Shown: positions 16,798 to 26,241, numbered from the stretch's first letter. The stretch is 64,000 nucleotides of DNA from Lachnospiraceae bacterium (GCA_910574805.1 CAJTCV010000009.1:1-64000), one strand, 5' to 3'. Notes: a model not told the origin generated them from the sequence alone. Made by a program: numbers and translations.

Positions 16798-17964
16798 TCA
16801 GAGAGCAGATGCCAGATCTTCGATCCAGGCATCCCGCGCCGTCCGAAAGCATCCCCACATCCTGTGGTATTCGTCCTCTCCGGCACATCGGATCTCTGTC
16901 CGGACCGGTATAGATTCCTCCCGCCGCTCTTCCATAAAGCGTCCGGCATGCTCTGCGATCAGTTCTGCATATTCTCTGCTGCAGCTGTCCACTACCATAC
17001 ACGATGGATTGTAGATCCACAAAAGATTGTAAAGTACCAGAGATATGGTATCCAGTGCCGGTTCCAGAAGCTCCACCGCCTGTGCATCCCCCGCCGTATA
17101 ACGGCCGGGAAGCTCTGCAAACGGTATGTCCATTCCCTGATCCTTCATCCTCCTTTTGACTGCAGATACCGATACCACATTTTCCAGAATCGTGTACCCG
17201 GAAGGATCTTTGTCCGCAGGCACTAGCATCTTCCCTACTTCTCCCGCCATCCGCTGGGAACCGGTGACCGCAGTATCCTGATGGATAAAAAAACCTCCCA
17301 CACCATAGCCGCAGTAGAAATAAAACTGGCTCTCCGACTTTGGCGTCAGGCAGTCATATTCCGCCCGCGCCGCCGCATATACATCATGGAGCACCCTTAT
17401 ATTTTTAATCTCAAACATGTTTTCAAATAATGACCTGACGTGCAGTCCTTTCAGTTCCGGTATCAGGTCATAGTTCACCAGATCCTGACTTTCATCATAC
17501 GCCCCGGGAACCGATACCGCCATACCCACCAGATCTCCCCCGGTCCGCAGGAGTTCTTTCCTGATCTCTGACGCTGCAACCCGAAGTTCCTTCTCATAGG
17601 TACTTCCTTCCCGGCGGGCAACGCTCCGCTCTGTGATCAGATTCCGGTAAATATCATAGATCAGAAAACGGATCTCCTCTCTGGATGTAAGATTGATACA
17701 CACCACATTCCCGTAGCGCTCCGAGATCTCCAGCGTTTTGGGATTTCTTCCCACGTCCCCGCTCACCGACTCCTTCTCTTTGATGATTCCCGCTTCCAGC
17801 AGGCTGTCCACGATATGCTTCACCGTCATGAGACTGATCTGGTTTTCCTTTGCCAGCACACTTCTTGTCACATTCCGGTTCTGGATCATGCTCTGAAGGA
17901 TATTTTCCATGTTTACGTTCCTGATATTTTTTACGGTCAGTATCTGTTTTTTCTCCGCTGCCAT
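16798..17964 (-). CDS. ROK family transcriptional regulator (NagC/XylR type)
   Basis: 388 residues. An N-terminal winged helix (about 15-75, NVTRSVLAKENQISLMTVKH) precedes a ROK sugar-binding domain (GMAVSVPGAYDE, GYGVGGFFI). The zinc-cluster Cys residues of ROK kinases are missing, as expected for a repressor with little kinase activity. The ATG follows AGGAGG. A dyad AACACC-N13-GGTGTT (17985-18009) upstream of the start is a candidate operator. It probably controls the sugar kinase behind it and formerly the dehydrogenase/symporter genes upstream. Confidence 0.88.
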   Translation of the reverse strand: MAAEKKQILTVKNIRNVNMENILQSMIQNRNVTRSVLAKENQISLMTVKHIVDSLLEAGIIKEKESVSGDVGRNPKTLEISERYGNVVCINLTSREEIRFLIYDIYRNLITERSVARREGSTYEKELRVAASEIRKELLRTGGDLVGMAVSVPGAYDESQDLVNYDLIPELKGLHVRSLFENMFEIKNIRVLHDVYAAARAEYDCLTPKSESQFYFYCGYGVGGFFIHQDTAVTGSQRMAGEVGKMLVPADKDPSGYTILENVVSVSAVKRRMKDQGMDIPFAELPGRYTAGDAQAVELLEPALDTISLVLYNLLWIYNPSCMVVDSCSREYAELIAEHAGRFMEERREESIPVRTEIRCAGEDEYHRMWGCFRTARDAWIEDLASAL

Positions 17965-18018
17965 ATGACTGAAAGCCTCCTCATAACACCCTTATTTCTA
18001 TACGGTGTTTACTAATAC

Positions 18019-18485
18019 CTATTTTAAACAGGCATGCAGAGACTTGTCAATAATTTCCACCGCCTCATCCACATTTTCCCGGGATGTAATCAGAGCCGGA
18101 TGCATGACGACAACGACATTTTCCAGATTCCTTCTGCCCTCCAGTTCCGTGATCAGGCCGTTTCCCGGCATGGTCTCGTAGAATTTCCGGCCCAGCGCAT
18201 ATTTTCCGCCTTAACTGTCCCTTCGATCTCCATCCCCTGCAGAAGGCCGCGTCCCCGCACGTTCCGGATCACATCGTATTTCTCCTTCAGACCAAAAACC
18301 TTCAAAGCCTCAATCATCTCTTCGTTGCCGTGTCCCAGGGTGCAGGCGGAGAACTGGCCGGAGAAATCCAGATATTTCCTGCCCGCCTCATCGTACAGGT
18401 ACATGCCCTTCCCTTTTGTAAAGACCAGGTCATCCGTGGTATAGCACTGTATCAGATACTTTTTATCTCTTTCCAATGTGGTCAT
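18019..18485 (-). pseudogene. Class III aminotransferase remnant (internal deletion plus frameshift)
   Basis: The first 55 or so codons encode a typical class III aminotransferase N-terminus (YLYDEAGRKYLDFSGQFSA). They then join directly to the C-terminal region (LKEKYDVIRNVRGRGLLQGM), so about 300 residues, including the PLP lysine, are missing. After MEIEG the frame shifts: the continuing sequence GGKYALGRKFYETMPGNGL... is read in another frame down to a TAG at 18019. Intact relatives are about 420-450 residues. The gene cannot make an active enzyme. Confidence 0.85.
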
Positions 18486-18511
18486 ATGACATTCTCCTTC
18501 CTCTTATCCGG

Positions 18512-19549
18512 TCAGGCATTCCACTCGCCGTATTTCGCAAGGATCTTGTCTTTGATCATCTGGCAGAATTCGTCCGTCACCTGGAAGTCATTGACAATGG
18601 TGTACCAGTAGCCGTGGCTCTCCAGAAATTCCTTTTCATATTTAATGGCTGCAAATACATCATCCCATGTGATCCCCATGCCCTCCGGACGGATCTCCAC
18701 GCCTGCCCGGTGGATGATGTCCAGAATGCCGTCCGGATCATTGCCGCCCATGGCAGAGCCTACAAAGATGCCCAGGCATACCGGCTGACCGTGGATGAAT
18801 TTCTTCTTTGTCAGATATTCCAGCGTATAGAACAGGAAGTGGTCGCTGCCCTCGATGGGTCTTGGATTCCATCCGTTGTTGTGGAATGCGCCGCCGCCCC
18901 ATCTTAAGCCTTCCGTCAGGATACGGATTCCCTTCTCCGTCAGGTTGTAGATCTCGTCCAGTCCGTCCACCACGGACTGATAGACTGCCTTCACCTCATC
19001 CACCATCTCCTGGTCATAGGGCCATTTCTCCTCACATTTTCCCTGATCCGCCGCGTATTTCCAGTCGAAAGTGGAATTATTGTAGCAGAGTACGTCGCAG
19101 ACCCCGCTCCGGTTCAGCGCTTTGGGGCCGTTCTGGATGATATCATAATCAATATACACTGCCACAGGCTCCACATACCCAATATACCGGACCACGCTGT
19201 TGAACCGGATCCCTGCACGGTGTCCGAATACCGCGTTTGTCGCGATGGCCGTAGGCACCTGATACAGCGGCATATGGCTCTTCCATGCCGCCATCTTCGC
19301 ATAGTCCACTGCCTGGCCGCCTCCCAGACCGATGACGGATTCAAATTTCGGAAGCTTCTCCAGATTCGCCATGATCTCATCGTACTCCAGCGTCTTTACA
19401 AAATGTACGATGCAGTCCTCATCAAACTCATCCTTGAACTTCTCCCACAGATCCTCCATCGTCACCACCAGATAAGGTCGCTGGACAATGTTCTTCAGTT
19501 CTCCCACCAGATTGCGTCCGTAGATTGTCGTGAATAATTTTTTTTCCAT
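18512..19549 (-). CDS. Iron-containing alcohol (glycerol-1-phosphate-type) dehydrogenase
   Basis: 345 residues. The NAD site GLGGGQAVDYAKMAAW near residue 94 and three metal ligands (Asp in RSGVCDVLCY, His in EGSDHFLFY, His in KFIHGQPVCLG) mark the Fe-ADH/G1P dehydrogenase superfamily. The AraM/G1PDH-like pattern suggests a polyol or sugar-phosphate substrate. The ORF is intact, with all ligand residues present, although the adjacent symporter and aminotransferase genes are broken. The ATG is followed by KKLFTTIYGRN and the start matches family length. Confidence 0.85.
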   Translation of the reverse strand: MEKKLFTTIYGRNLVGELKNIVQRPYLVVTMEDLWEKFKDEFDEDCIVHFVKTLEYDEIMANLEKLPKFESVIGLGGGQAVDYAKMAAWKSHMPLYQVPTAIATNAVFGHRAGIRFNSVVRYIGYVEPVAVYIDYDIIQNGPKALNRSGVCDVLCYNNSTFDWKYAADQGKCEEKWPYDQEMVDEVKAVYQSVVDGLDEIYNLTEKGIRILTEGLRWGGGAFHNNGWNPRPIEGSDHFLFYTLEYLTKKKFIHGQPVCLGIFVGSAMGGNDPDGILDIIHRAGVEIRPEGMGITWDDVFAAIKYEKEFLESHGYWYTIVNDFQVTDEFCQMIKDKILAKYGEWNA

Positions 19550-19638
19550 AACTGTTTCCCCTTTTCTATGTAGTTTTATTTTTATATTCTATTTATAAAT
19601 ACTATTTAATAAAATGGTATAATAAGTTTTCTGGTTTG

Positions 19639-20281
19639 TCAAGCAAAATCTGAATTTTTCTCCACTCTTCTTTCCCGCACCTCTTTCATACATGTGTCCA
19701 GCTTCCGGTCATTCAGTCCGTAGAACATCTGTACCAGAAAATGAACCATGGTCACGGCCGCAGGAATCACAAATGCCGGAATCAGAAGCTTCCGTTGATC
19801 AAAAAGAATACGAACAGGATACCGAACTGCATGGAACCCGCCACCACCTGCGCCAGATTGGTGCATACGCTTTTTACAATGGTAATCGTCTCCCTCTCCC
19901 TTAAATTCCTGGCCATGTTGCAAAACTGAGCGATCTGAGGCATGAAGGGAAAGGTCGCTCCAATGGAACCGAAACCCCCGTAGCAGACAGAAGCCCATGC
20001 GATCTTCACTCCGGTGCTCTCCGTCGGCAGCGCCGTAAACACTCCCACGAAGAGCAGAAACAGCGGCGCAATCCCAAAGAGCGCCCAGGATCGATAAAAC
20101 AGTCTGCAAACCGCGCCGCCAGCATGATCATACCTGCCACCGTTGCGCTTAAGCCCACCACATCCGTGTAAAAGTACACCAGATAGTAGCCGAAGATAGC
20201 CCAGGAGACCTGAAAGCTGCAGGCTCCGTACATGCTGTGGATGATCTTGTCATACCAGGGGACCTTCGCCGTCGTAGACAT
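19639..20281 (-). pseudogene. GPH/MelB-type sugar symporter remnant
   Basis: The N-terminus (WYDKIIHSMYGACSFQVSWA, then YFYTDVVGL and ARFADCFIDP) matches glycoside-pentoside-hexuronide symporters. At the position where the cytoplasmic 'GRYRPWLLFG' loop should follow, the frame changes and sequence is lost (FYRSWALFGIAPLFLLF is in another frame). A further frame change near LFVFFLINGSF leads to the C-terminal tail VHFLVQMFYGLNDRKLD. The total is about 210 codons against about 450 in functional transporters, so it is a pseudogene. Confidence 0.85.
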
Positions 20282-20318
20282 AAAATATGAGTCTTTATTT
20301 TTGGTTATCCTGTATTAC

Positions 20319-20373
20319 AAAAAGACCTGCAGCCGGTTATTGCCAGCCGCAGGCCGTCCTGCAGGTGTCTTTT
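20319..20373 (-). terminator. Terminator at the end of the dlt-like operon
   Basis: The outer arms AAAGACCTGCAG (20321-20332) and CTGCAGGTGTCTTT (20359-20372) pair with a two-base bulge and hold an inner hairpin. A T-run follows on the minus strand, just after the lipoprotein stop. Confidence 0.8.
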
Positions 20374-20377
20374 CTTC

Positions 20378-20959
20378 TTAGTTCATCACACTGGATACAT
20401 ATTCAATGGATGCAATATCCTCCCCGGAGAAGATGAAGTTCAGAGTCATGCCGTCTTTTTCATAGCTGATCTTCTTATCATCTTCAGCATAATCCTCGCC
20501 GTAGGCTGCAATCACATCTTCTCTGGTGGAAGACAGGTCAATCCCTTCCGGAGTTGCCACCGTGTCATCCTTCAGCGTGATATAACCCACCAGATTTGTC
20601 TCTCCGTCCGGATAGGTGTTCACTGTGAATCCCGGATAGGTATACAGGTAGGCAGTCCCCTGAGCCGCACAGCTTGGCTCTTCAAAGATGCTCTTGGGCT
20701 CGCCCAGTGCGTCCGCGATGGGCGCCATGTCCACATCCACGCCGATGGTGATTCCGTCGTTCTCGAAGACATATCCTTTACCGCCGGAGGCCGCAGGCTT
20801 TTCTTCCCCGCTCTCTGCCGGAGCTTCTGCCCCGTCCTGATCCTCCGTGCTGTTCTGCACTTCATTTTCCTCATCTTTGGAATCCTTGCCGCATCCGGTC
20901 AGTCCCAGCACTGCGATCATACTCATTGTCAGAAGCACTGTTAAAAATCTCTTTTTCAT
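20378..20959 (-). CDS. Lipoprotein of unknown function, last gene of the dlt-like operon
   Basis: 193 residues. It has a signal peptide with lipobox LTGC (Cys about 23), then a low-complexity Glu/Asp/Ala/Ser linker to about residue 60, then a compact folded domain of about 130 residues containing GYITLKDDT and a Tyr/Asp-rich end. I do not recognise the domain. The lipid anchor would place it on the outer membrane face, where the other late genes of the cluster also act. It follows the SGNH-like gene by 42 bp and is followed by a terminator. Confidence 0.8.
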   Translation of the reverse strand: MKKRFLTVLLTMSMIAVLGLTGCGKDSKDEENEVQNSTEDQDGAEAPAESGEEKPAASGGKGYVFENDGITIGVDVDMAPIADALGEPKSIFEEPSCAAQGTAYLYTYPGFTVNTYPDGETNLVGYITLKDDTVATPEGIDLSSTREDVIAAYGEDYAEDDKKISYEKDGMTLNFIFSGEDIASIEYVSSVMN

Positions 20960-21001
20960 ACATCATTCTCCTGTTTTAAGTTCCGCATCTTTTGATGATG
21001 C

Positions 21002-22060
21002 TTAATTTTTATTCTCAAGTTCCTGAAGCTGTCTGTCGATCTCCGCCTGATATGCTGCCAGCTTCTCCTCCCATGCGGCTTCCAGGGCTTCCTCTCCCCG
21101 GCGGCTCTCCAGGCCGCATTCTTCAGCGAGGATCTTTCCGAAATAACGGGACAGCTTTTCTGCGCCGGAGAGGTTCAGGTGCAGGCCTGCGTCGTAGGTA
21201 TCCGTCGTATAGTCCAAGCCAATCTCTTCTTTTACGTCCAGAAAATTGTAGTATTTCAACTGATGCTCCCGGGCGTAATCCTGCATCTGCTCATCCCATT
21301 CCTCGTACCAGTACGGATGCAGGCTCGGCGCTTTCACCAGTACCAGCTCCACACCGGACTTTTCACACAGTTCTCTCATTCTGTCCAGATATGCATATGC
21401 ATTTTCCCCAAAGGAATAATCCGAAAGGATCCTGCCCTCCGGGACATTTTCTGCCGGCTTTACGTCGACCCGCATATAATATCCGTTATGAGTCACTTTA
21501 TCTTTCTCCCAGAAATACCGGAAGTCTTCCCTGGTCAGCTGGCTCCAGCGGCTGTGATACCGAAGGAGCGGAAAGACATACTCCATGAACTGTTCGTCCT
21601 CCCGCATGGATGCCAGGATACAGCCGATCTTGGATCCGGACCAGCGCATGCCGTCCAGCGTCATCCGGTTGTACGCCTCCTGCTGCGGTTCGTTAAACTC
21701 CATGGCAAGTACACTGAATACGACCACATCCGGCTTCTCGTACCTGAGCGTCTCTTCCAGCAGATAATACGACTGCCAGACCAGCTGCTGGGCACTGCCC
21801 CGGATATAGCTGTTGATCCCGTATTCTTCCCACAGAACCGCCGGAGAAATATTCTCATACAGTTCACAGTCTCCGATAAAGATCACATCATGATCTTTTT
21901 CCTCGTCATAATATTCCTGTACCATTCCTCCTTCCATCACATCATCCATATATTTTGGCATCAGCAGACGTTGTAATAAATATAAGATTACAACCAGCAC
22001 CAGTATGGTGAGAATGATTCTCACCGCTGTCTTCATCCGCTGTCTTTTTCTCTTCTTCAT
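21002..22060 (-). CDS. Membrane-anchored SGNH-like protein (DltD-position)
   Basis: 352 residues. A very basic start (KKRKRQRMK), one membrane helix (about 10-30), then an extracytoplasmic SGNH/GDSL-like fold. The block I motif reads FIGDCELYEN, with Cys where SGNH hydrolases have Ser. The C-terminal block is YDAGLHLNLSGAEKLS, holding the Asp/His pair. Proteins of this type partner with MBOAT acyltransferases (DltD with DltB, AlgX/AlgJ with AlgI) to move acyl groups to wall or extracellular polymers. The start at 22060 follows GAGGAGTGG. Its tail is an acidic/basic helical segment rich in Glu and Ala. Confidence 0.8.
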   Translation of the reverse strand: MKKRKRQRMKTAVRIILTILVLVVILYLLQRLLMPKYMDDVMEGGMVQEYYDEEKDHDVIFIGDCELYENISPAVLWEEYGINSYIRGSAQQLVWQSYYLLEETLRYEKPDVVVFSVLAMEFNEPQQEAYNRMTLDGMRWSGSKIGCILASMREDEQFMEYVFPLLRYHSRWSQLTREDFRYFWEKDKVTHNGYYMRVDVKPAENVPEGRILSDYSFGENAYAYLDRMRELCEKSGVELVLVKAPSLHPYWYEEWDEQMQDYAREHQLKYYNFLDVKEEIGLDYTTDTYDAGLHLNLSGAEKLSRYFGKILAEECGLESRRGEEALEAAWEEKLAAYQAEIDRQLQELENKN

Positions 22061-22115
22061 ACCGCCACTCCTCAAAAGGGACCCCATACAGACCGGAAAC
22101 ATAAGCCTCTGCTCT

Positions 22116-22838
22116 TTACCGGTCCCCTGTGATCAGTTCCTGATATTCCTGCTTCAGACGCCCGCAGGCCTCCACTGCACATTTTGCCATAAGCTGCATG
22201 ACGTCCAGATATCCGCCCCCGATCCCGTGGTCTTCACGTATCACGGAGAGCTCCGTACAGCCCAGAAGGATCACCTCTGCACCGCCGGCCCTCAGTTCCT
22301 CTGAGACTCTTCCGAAGAGCTCCATCTGGGGCGGCCGGTTTGCCTTGACATTTTTATAGATCAGATGCATGACCTCCTGCTGACGCTCCGGAGAAGGGAT
22401 CACCAGGGAGCAGTCCGAAGAGAGAAATTCCTTCTGGAACAGCCCGCTCTCTATCGTTCCCGACGTGGCCATCAGCCCCACAGAACGGATCCCCCGTTCC
22501 GTCAGATATCTGTGCGTCTCCTTAATTGCATTGATGATCGGGATATGAATCCCTTCCTCCAGCTCTGTATAAAAATAATTTGCCGTAATGCAGGGAATTG
22601 CAATCAGCTCCGCACCCTGCGCCGCCAGCCCCTGACCCACCCGGATCATCTCCGGCTTGGGATCCGTCTTTGTATGGTCCAGAATATAGGCGGTCCTGTC
22701 CGCTATGTGCGGACAGCTGTGGATCAGCATCTCAATATGCTCCTGATCCACTTCCGCTTCTGTCATCTCTGTAACCATCTGCATGAAGAGGGCTGTCGCC
22801 ATGGGGCCCAGCCCTCCGATCACGCCTAATTTTTTCAT
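22116..22838 (-). CDS. Aspartate/glutamate racemase family protein
   Basis: 240 residues, usual family length. Both catalytic cysteines are in place: C83 in IPCITANYF and C194 in LLGCTEL. The start MKKLGVIGGLGPMAT is typical of the YgeA/RacX branch, which interconverts L- and D-forms of Asp, Glu or other amino acids without PLP. The start at 22838 follows AAGGTGAGA. Within an operon that also encodes an amino-acid adenylating enzyme, a carrier protein and an amidotransferase, the simplest reading is supply of a D-amino acid. The exact substrate is not readable from sequence. Confidence 0.88.
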   Translation of the reverse strand: MKKLGVIGGLGPMATALFMQMVTEMTEAEVDQEHIEMLIHSCPHIADRTAYILDHTKTDPKPEMIRVGQGLAAQGAELIAIPCITANYFYTELEEGIHIPIINAIKETHRYLTERGIRSVGLMATSGTIESGLFQKEFLSSDCSLVIPSPERQQEVMHLIYKNVKANRPPQMELFGRVSEELRAGGAEVILLGCTELSVIREDHGIGGGYLDVMQLMAKCAVEACGRLKQEYQELITGDR

Positions 22839-22916
22839 ACCTGTCTCACCTTCTTCACTGCCCGGGCACATTCTCCCGCGAACCGGCCGGATTCTCACAG
22901 AACCGCACCCGCCTCA

Positions 22917-24272
22917 CTACGGTATGATGTCCGGATATCTGGAACGGTCATAGTTGTGCGTGCCGTCATGGGAATTGGAATACGCCATCAGCTCCGCGTC
23001 AGTCTTATAGAAGAATGTGGAACCGTCCACCCGTCTGCAGGTGTCAAAATGATGCCATCCCTCTCCGATATCAATCAGGTTCCAGTAATGCATGGTGGTG
23101 GGCGTCGGGATCTTCTCAATATCCATGTTCTTGATCCCGGCCCTGGTCAGCAGACACTTGGCGGTCATGGCATAGACATAGCAGTCGCCTTTGCGTTCCA
23201 CCAGTCCCCGATATGCCCCCTGGACCCAGTTGGTCTTGGGCGTGCCGTCAAAATATGCGATCCGCTCATGACACCAGTTGTAGATCTTCTTTGCTTTGTC
23301 ATATTCACTCAGCGACTGATCGCCGAAGAGAGACGCCAGGATCTTGTCCGCCTCCGCATTGACCAGATCCTCCGTAATATTATCCACTGATACCGGCTCC
23401 ACATGCACCACTGCCGCAGCGGTCGTCTCATTTCCGGCCATGTCCACTGCTTTGTACACCACCTCATAGTCTCCCGCCTTCTCCAGATCCACCGCGGAAG
23501 CGTCCACCGTCAGCTCCACCTCTTCGTCGATATTATCGGTAACGGTTATGCCTTTTTTGTAAGAGATGCTGCCCCCCACCGGCACAGTCAGATCCTCCAC
23601 ACCGGAGATGACAGGCGCTTCCGTATCTACGGTAACCTCCAGGGAAGCCTCTTTCTTCGTCACATTTCCTCCCCCGTCCGTAACCAGAAGAGAGACTTCA
23701 TGTACACCGTCTGTCCCGCAGTCCGGCTCCTGTTCAAACTGTACAGTGGTCGCCGTGGCATCTGTGATCTCTTCAATAAAATCTTCCGCGGACACCTCCT
23801 TGCCCGCATAGATGGTCAGATCCTTCGTCACCACCTCCGGGGCTACTGTATCCTCCACATGAAGCGTAGAGGTCACTTCTCTTCCATATACCCGGATGAC
23901 GACTTCGTGGTCTGTCACCTGATCCAGCTCCATATCCTCTGACAGACCGGACAGGAGCTCTGCAGTCCCGCTCTCCCAGCGCAGAAGATCCTCCAGACCG
24001 GGGCAGGGGCTGCCTGCCTCCACGGTCACCTCTGCCCTCACACACATGGCCGGCAGCAGCATGTATACTCCTCCCAGCGCCGCAGTGAACACCAGAAGCC
24101 AGCATACCAGACTGACCAGAAATCTCATCCGTCTTTTCTTCCTCTTCCTGCGCCGGATACGCTCCCGTCTCTTCCTTACTTCCTGTCTTCTGTATTCTCC
24201 CTGTCTTCTCTGCTTCTCACGCCTTCGCTGTTCTTCCCTGCTCCGGCTGCTCTTCCTTCTGGCCCGCTCCAC
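22917..24272 (-). CDS. Membrane-anchored transglutaminase-like protein with Ig-type domains
   Basis: About 451 residues. The first 50 are extremely basic (mostly Arg, Lys and Glu). One membrane helix follows (about 52-76). The outside part has two bacterial Ig-like (DUF5011-type) domains (about 145-292; EDTVAPEVVTKDLTIYAG, DTEAPVISGVEDL) and a C-terminal transglutaminase-like domain (about 300-450). The catalytic triad is visible: C365 in KGDCYVYA, H396 in MHYWNLI, D411 in HHFDTCR. Such domains act as transglutaminases, peptidases or amidases. The start is GTG at 24272 (TTG at 24275 also possible) after GGGGAGGG. It lies between the amidotransferase and racemase genes of the dlt-like operon. 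Confidence 0.85.
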   Translation of the reverse strand: MERARRKSSRSREEQRRREKQRRQGEYRRQEVRKRRERIRRRKRKKRRMRFLVSLVCWLLVFTAALGGVYMLLPAMCVRAEVTVEAGSPCPGLEDLLRWESGTAELLSGLSEDMELDQVTDHEVVIRVYGREVTSTLHVEDTVAPEVVTKDLTIYAGKEVSAEDFIEEITDATATTVQFEQEPDCGTDGVHEVSLLVTDGGGNVTKKEASLEVTVDTEAPVISGVEDLTVPVGGSISYKKGITVTDNIDEEVELTVDASAVDLEKAGDYEVVYKAVDMAGNETTAAAVVHVEPVSVDNITEDLVNAEADKILASLFGDQSLSEYDKAKKIYNWCHERIAYFDGTPKTNWVQGAYRGLVERKGDCYVYAMTAKCLLTRAGIKNMDIEKIPTPTTMHYWNLIDIGEGWHHFDTCRRVDGSTFFYKTDAELMAYSNSHDGTHNYDRSRYPDIIP

Positions 24273-24320
24273 CAAACGTCCCTCCCCTCATAACACAAGA
24301 TCTCCCTCCAAAGTCTTCTG

Positions 24321-26159
24321 TCAGATCGAGAGCGAGAACTGCTCGCACAGCATGGTGACTGTCATGACGATCAGAAGATAATCGATCTCATAGGCCCCCA
24401 TCAGTTTAAAATCACTCTGCCGATAGACTGCCTTCATCTCATTTACATAATCCGCATCAAAGATTCCGTATTTCCTGACCAGCGCGTCATCCAGAAATTC
24501 CCTTCCGCCGGACTGTTTGACCATGGCGGACATGCCCGGCGCCTGAAACGGGAATTTTTTCCGTTTCAGAATCTCGTCCGGTACGATTCCCTCAGATGCT
24601 TTTTTCAGAATATATTTTTCATTTACCCCATCCAGCTTATATTTATCCGGAATGGCAGTCACAAAGGAAAGCAGCTCCACATCCAGGAACGGATGTCTGC
24701 CCTCCACCGAATGAGAAAAGAACATGCGGTCTCCGTGTTCTCCCAGCAGATGATCCGACAGCCGAAGCTTGAAGTCAATATATGACCGCCTCTTCTGGGT
24801 GCTCAGCCCTCTGACCCGTTCCACATTGATGGGACTCTCGGCCCATGCAGAAAATCGATCAATCTCCCCGCGTACATCACTGCTGTAGATCTTCCTGTGG
24901 ATCTTCCGGATCTCCGGGTGAATGCGCTCATACCGGAAATACGGGTCGCCCCACAGCCGCTCATTGCATGCACATTCCTCAGGGGACATGCTGCCTCTCT
25001 GCATGCTCCGGAACTGGTCCACCATATATCCTGCATAGCCGTAGAAAAATTCATCCGAACCCTGGCCGGTCAGCACCGCCTTGGCCGGAGAATCCTGTAC
25101 CAGCGCGGACAGCAGATACGCCGCCACATCGTAGCTCTCCTTAACCGCCGCTTCCGAGTGGTAAATCACATGGGACAGATTTTCCCAGATTTCTTCCTCC
25201 GCCACTTTCGTATGGTAGTGGGTGGATTTTACACAGTCACGGATGATCTTCTGAAAGCGGCTTTCATCCAGCTCGCCGGAGCCGATCTCCGCCGAGAAGG
25301 AGTAATAGCTGTTCAGCAGGTATTTTCCGATATAGCAGGCCACTACCGAACTGTCCAGACCTCCGGAGATATAGAAGCCGATGGGCACATCCGCCACCAG
25401 TCTTCTGGATATGGCTTTTTTCAGCAGCTCCCGGAGCCGTTCCACATAATATGCTTCCCCGAGATCCTCTTCCTCCGGACTGTAGATCACATCCCAGTAT
25501 TCCATATTCCGGGGTTCCTGATCCGGCAGAAGCTGCAGCATATGTCCGCCCTCCAGAGAATGAATCCCTTCAAAAAAAGTCACCGGAGAGACGATGCCGG
25601 GATAGTTCATCAGCTGGTCCACCGCCTTCAGATTCAGCCTGCGCTCTACTCCGGGATACTCCAGGATCGCCTTGATCTCGGAGGCGAACACGATCCGGCC
25701 GTCCACTGCCGTATAAAACAGCGGTGCAATACCAATGTGATCCCGGACCAGCAGAAGCTGCCTGTTCCTGTCATCGTACAGGGCAATGGCGAACTGACCG
25801 TTCAGCCGCCGGGCAAAGTCCGTACCGCACTCTTCGTACAGATGGAGGATCACTTCCACATCGGTCTTCGTACGGAAGACATGCCCTTTGACCAGCAGTT
25901 CGTCTTTCAGCTCCTGGTAATTGAAGATCTCTCCGTTGCAGATCATGGAGATGGTCCGGTCCTCATTCTGAATCGGCTGCATGCCCCCCTCAAGGTCCAG
26001 GAAGCTCAGACGGTTGAATCCAAGCCCGACCCGCTCCAGCACCAGCGTCCGGCTCCCGTCCGGTCCCCTGTGGCGGATCTTCTCCAGCATCCGCTCCAGC
26101 ATCGCGGAAGAGATGCGTCTGTCGCCTTTTTGATCATAGATTCCACATATCCCACACAT
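24321..26159 (-). CDS. asnB: Asparagine synthase-like glutamine amidotransferase
   Basis: 612 residues, normal for AsnB. The glutaminase nucleophile C2 (MCGICG) and RHRGPDGS, NGEIFNY and GQFAIALYD mark the class II amidotransferase half (1-210). The synthase half has the PP-loop SGGLDSS (265-271) and GQGSDEFFYGY. It would activate a carboxylate as the acyl-AMP and replace it with ammonia from glutamine. AsnB homologues also amidate carboxyl groups in wall precursors and natural products, so its place in this operon suggests amidation of an aspartate or glutamate unit rather than plain asparagine supply. CAGGAG precedes the start. Confidence 0.9.
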   Translation of the reverse strand: MCGICGIYDQKGDRRISSAMLERMLEKIRHRGPDGSRTLVLERVGLGFNRLSFLDLEGGMQPIQNEDRTISMICNGEIFNYQELKDELLVKGHVFRTKTDVEVILHLYEECGTDFARRLNGQFAIALYDDRNRQLLLVRDHIGIAPLFYTAVDGRIVFASEIKAILEYPGVERRLNLKAVDQLMNYPGIVSPVTFFEGIHSLEGGHMLQLLPDQEPRNMEYWDVIYSPEEEDLGEAYYVERLRELLKKAISRRLVADVPIGFYISGGLDSSVVACYIGKYLLNSYYSFSAEIGSGELDESRFQKIIRDCVKSTHYHTKVAEEEIWENLSHVIYHSEAAVKESYDVAAYLLSALVQDSPAKAVLTGQGSDEFFYGYAGYMVDQFRSMQRGSMSPEECACNERLWGDPYFRYERIHPEIRKIHRKIYSSDVRGEIDRFSAWAESPINVERVRGLSTQKRRSYIDFKLRLSDHLLGEHGDRMFFSHSVEGRHPFLDVELLSFVTAIPDKYKLDGVNEKYILKKASEGIVPDEILKRKKFPFQAPGMSAMVKQSGGREFLDDALVRKYGIFDADYVNEMKAVYRQSDFKLMGAYEIDYLLIVMTVTMLCEQFSLSI

Positions 26160-26241
26160 AATAGTTTCTCCTGATTATCGTTCCGCATCCCGCGGCAGGA
26201 TGCTGTTTTATCCTTCTGCAGCCCTGCGGCAGGGCCGCCGT

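Noticed and set aside
24897-26174. 425-codon plus-strand frame opposite the AsnB gene
   Set aside because: It is an antisense shadow: no family match, many rare combinations such as His/Gln-rich runs, and no ribosome site; the minus-strand AsnB motifs are unmistakable.
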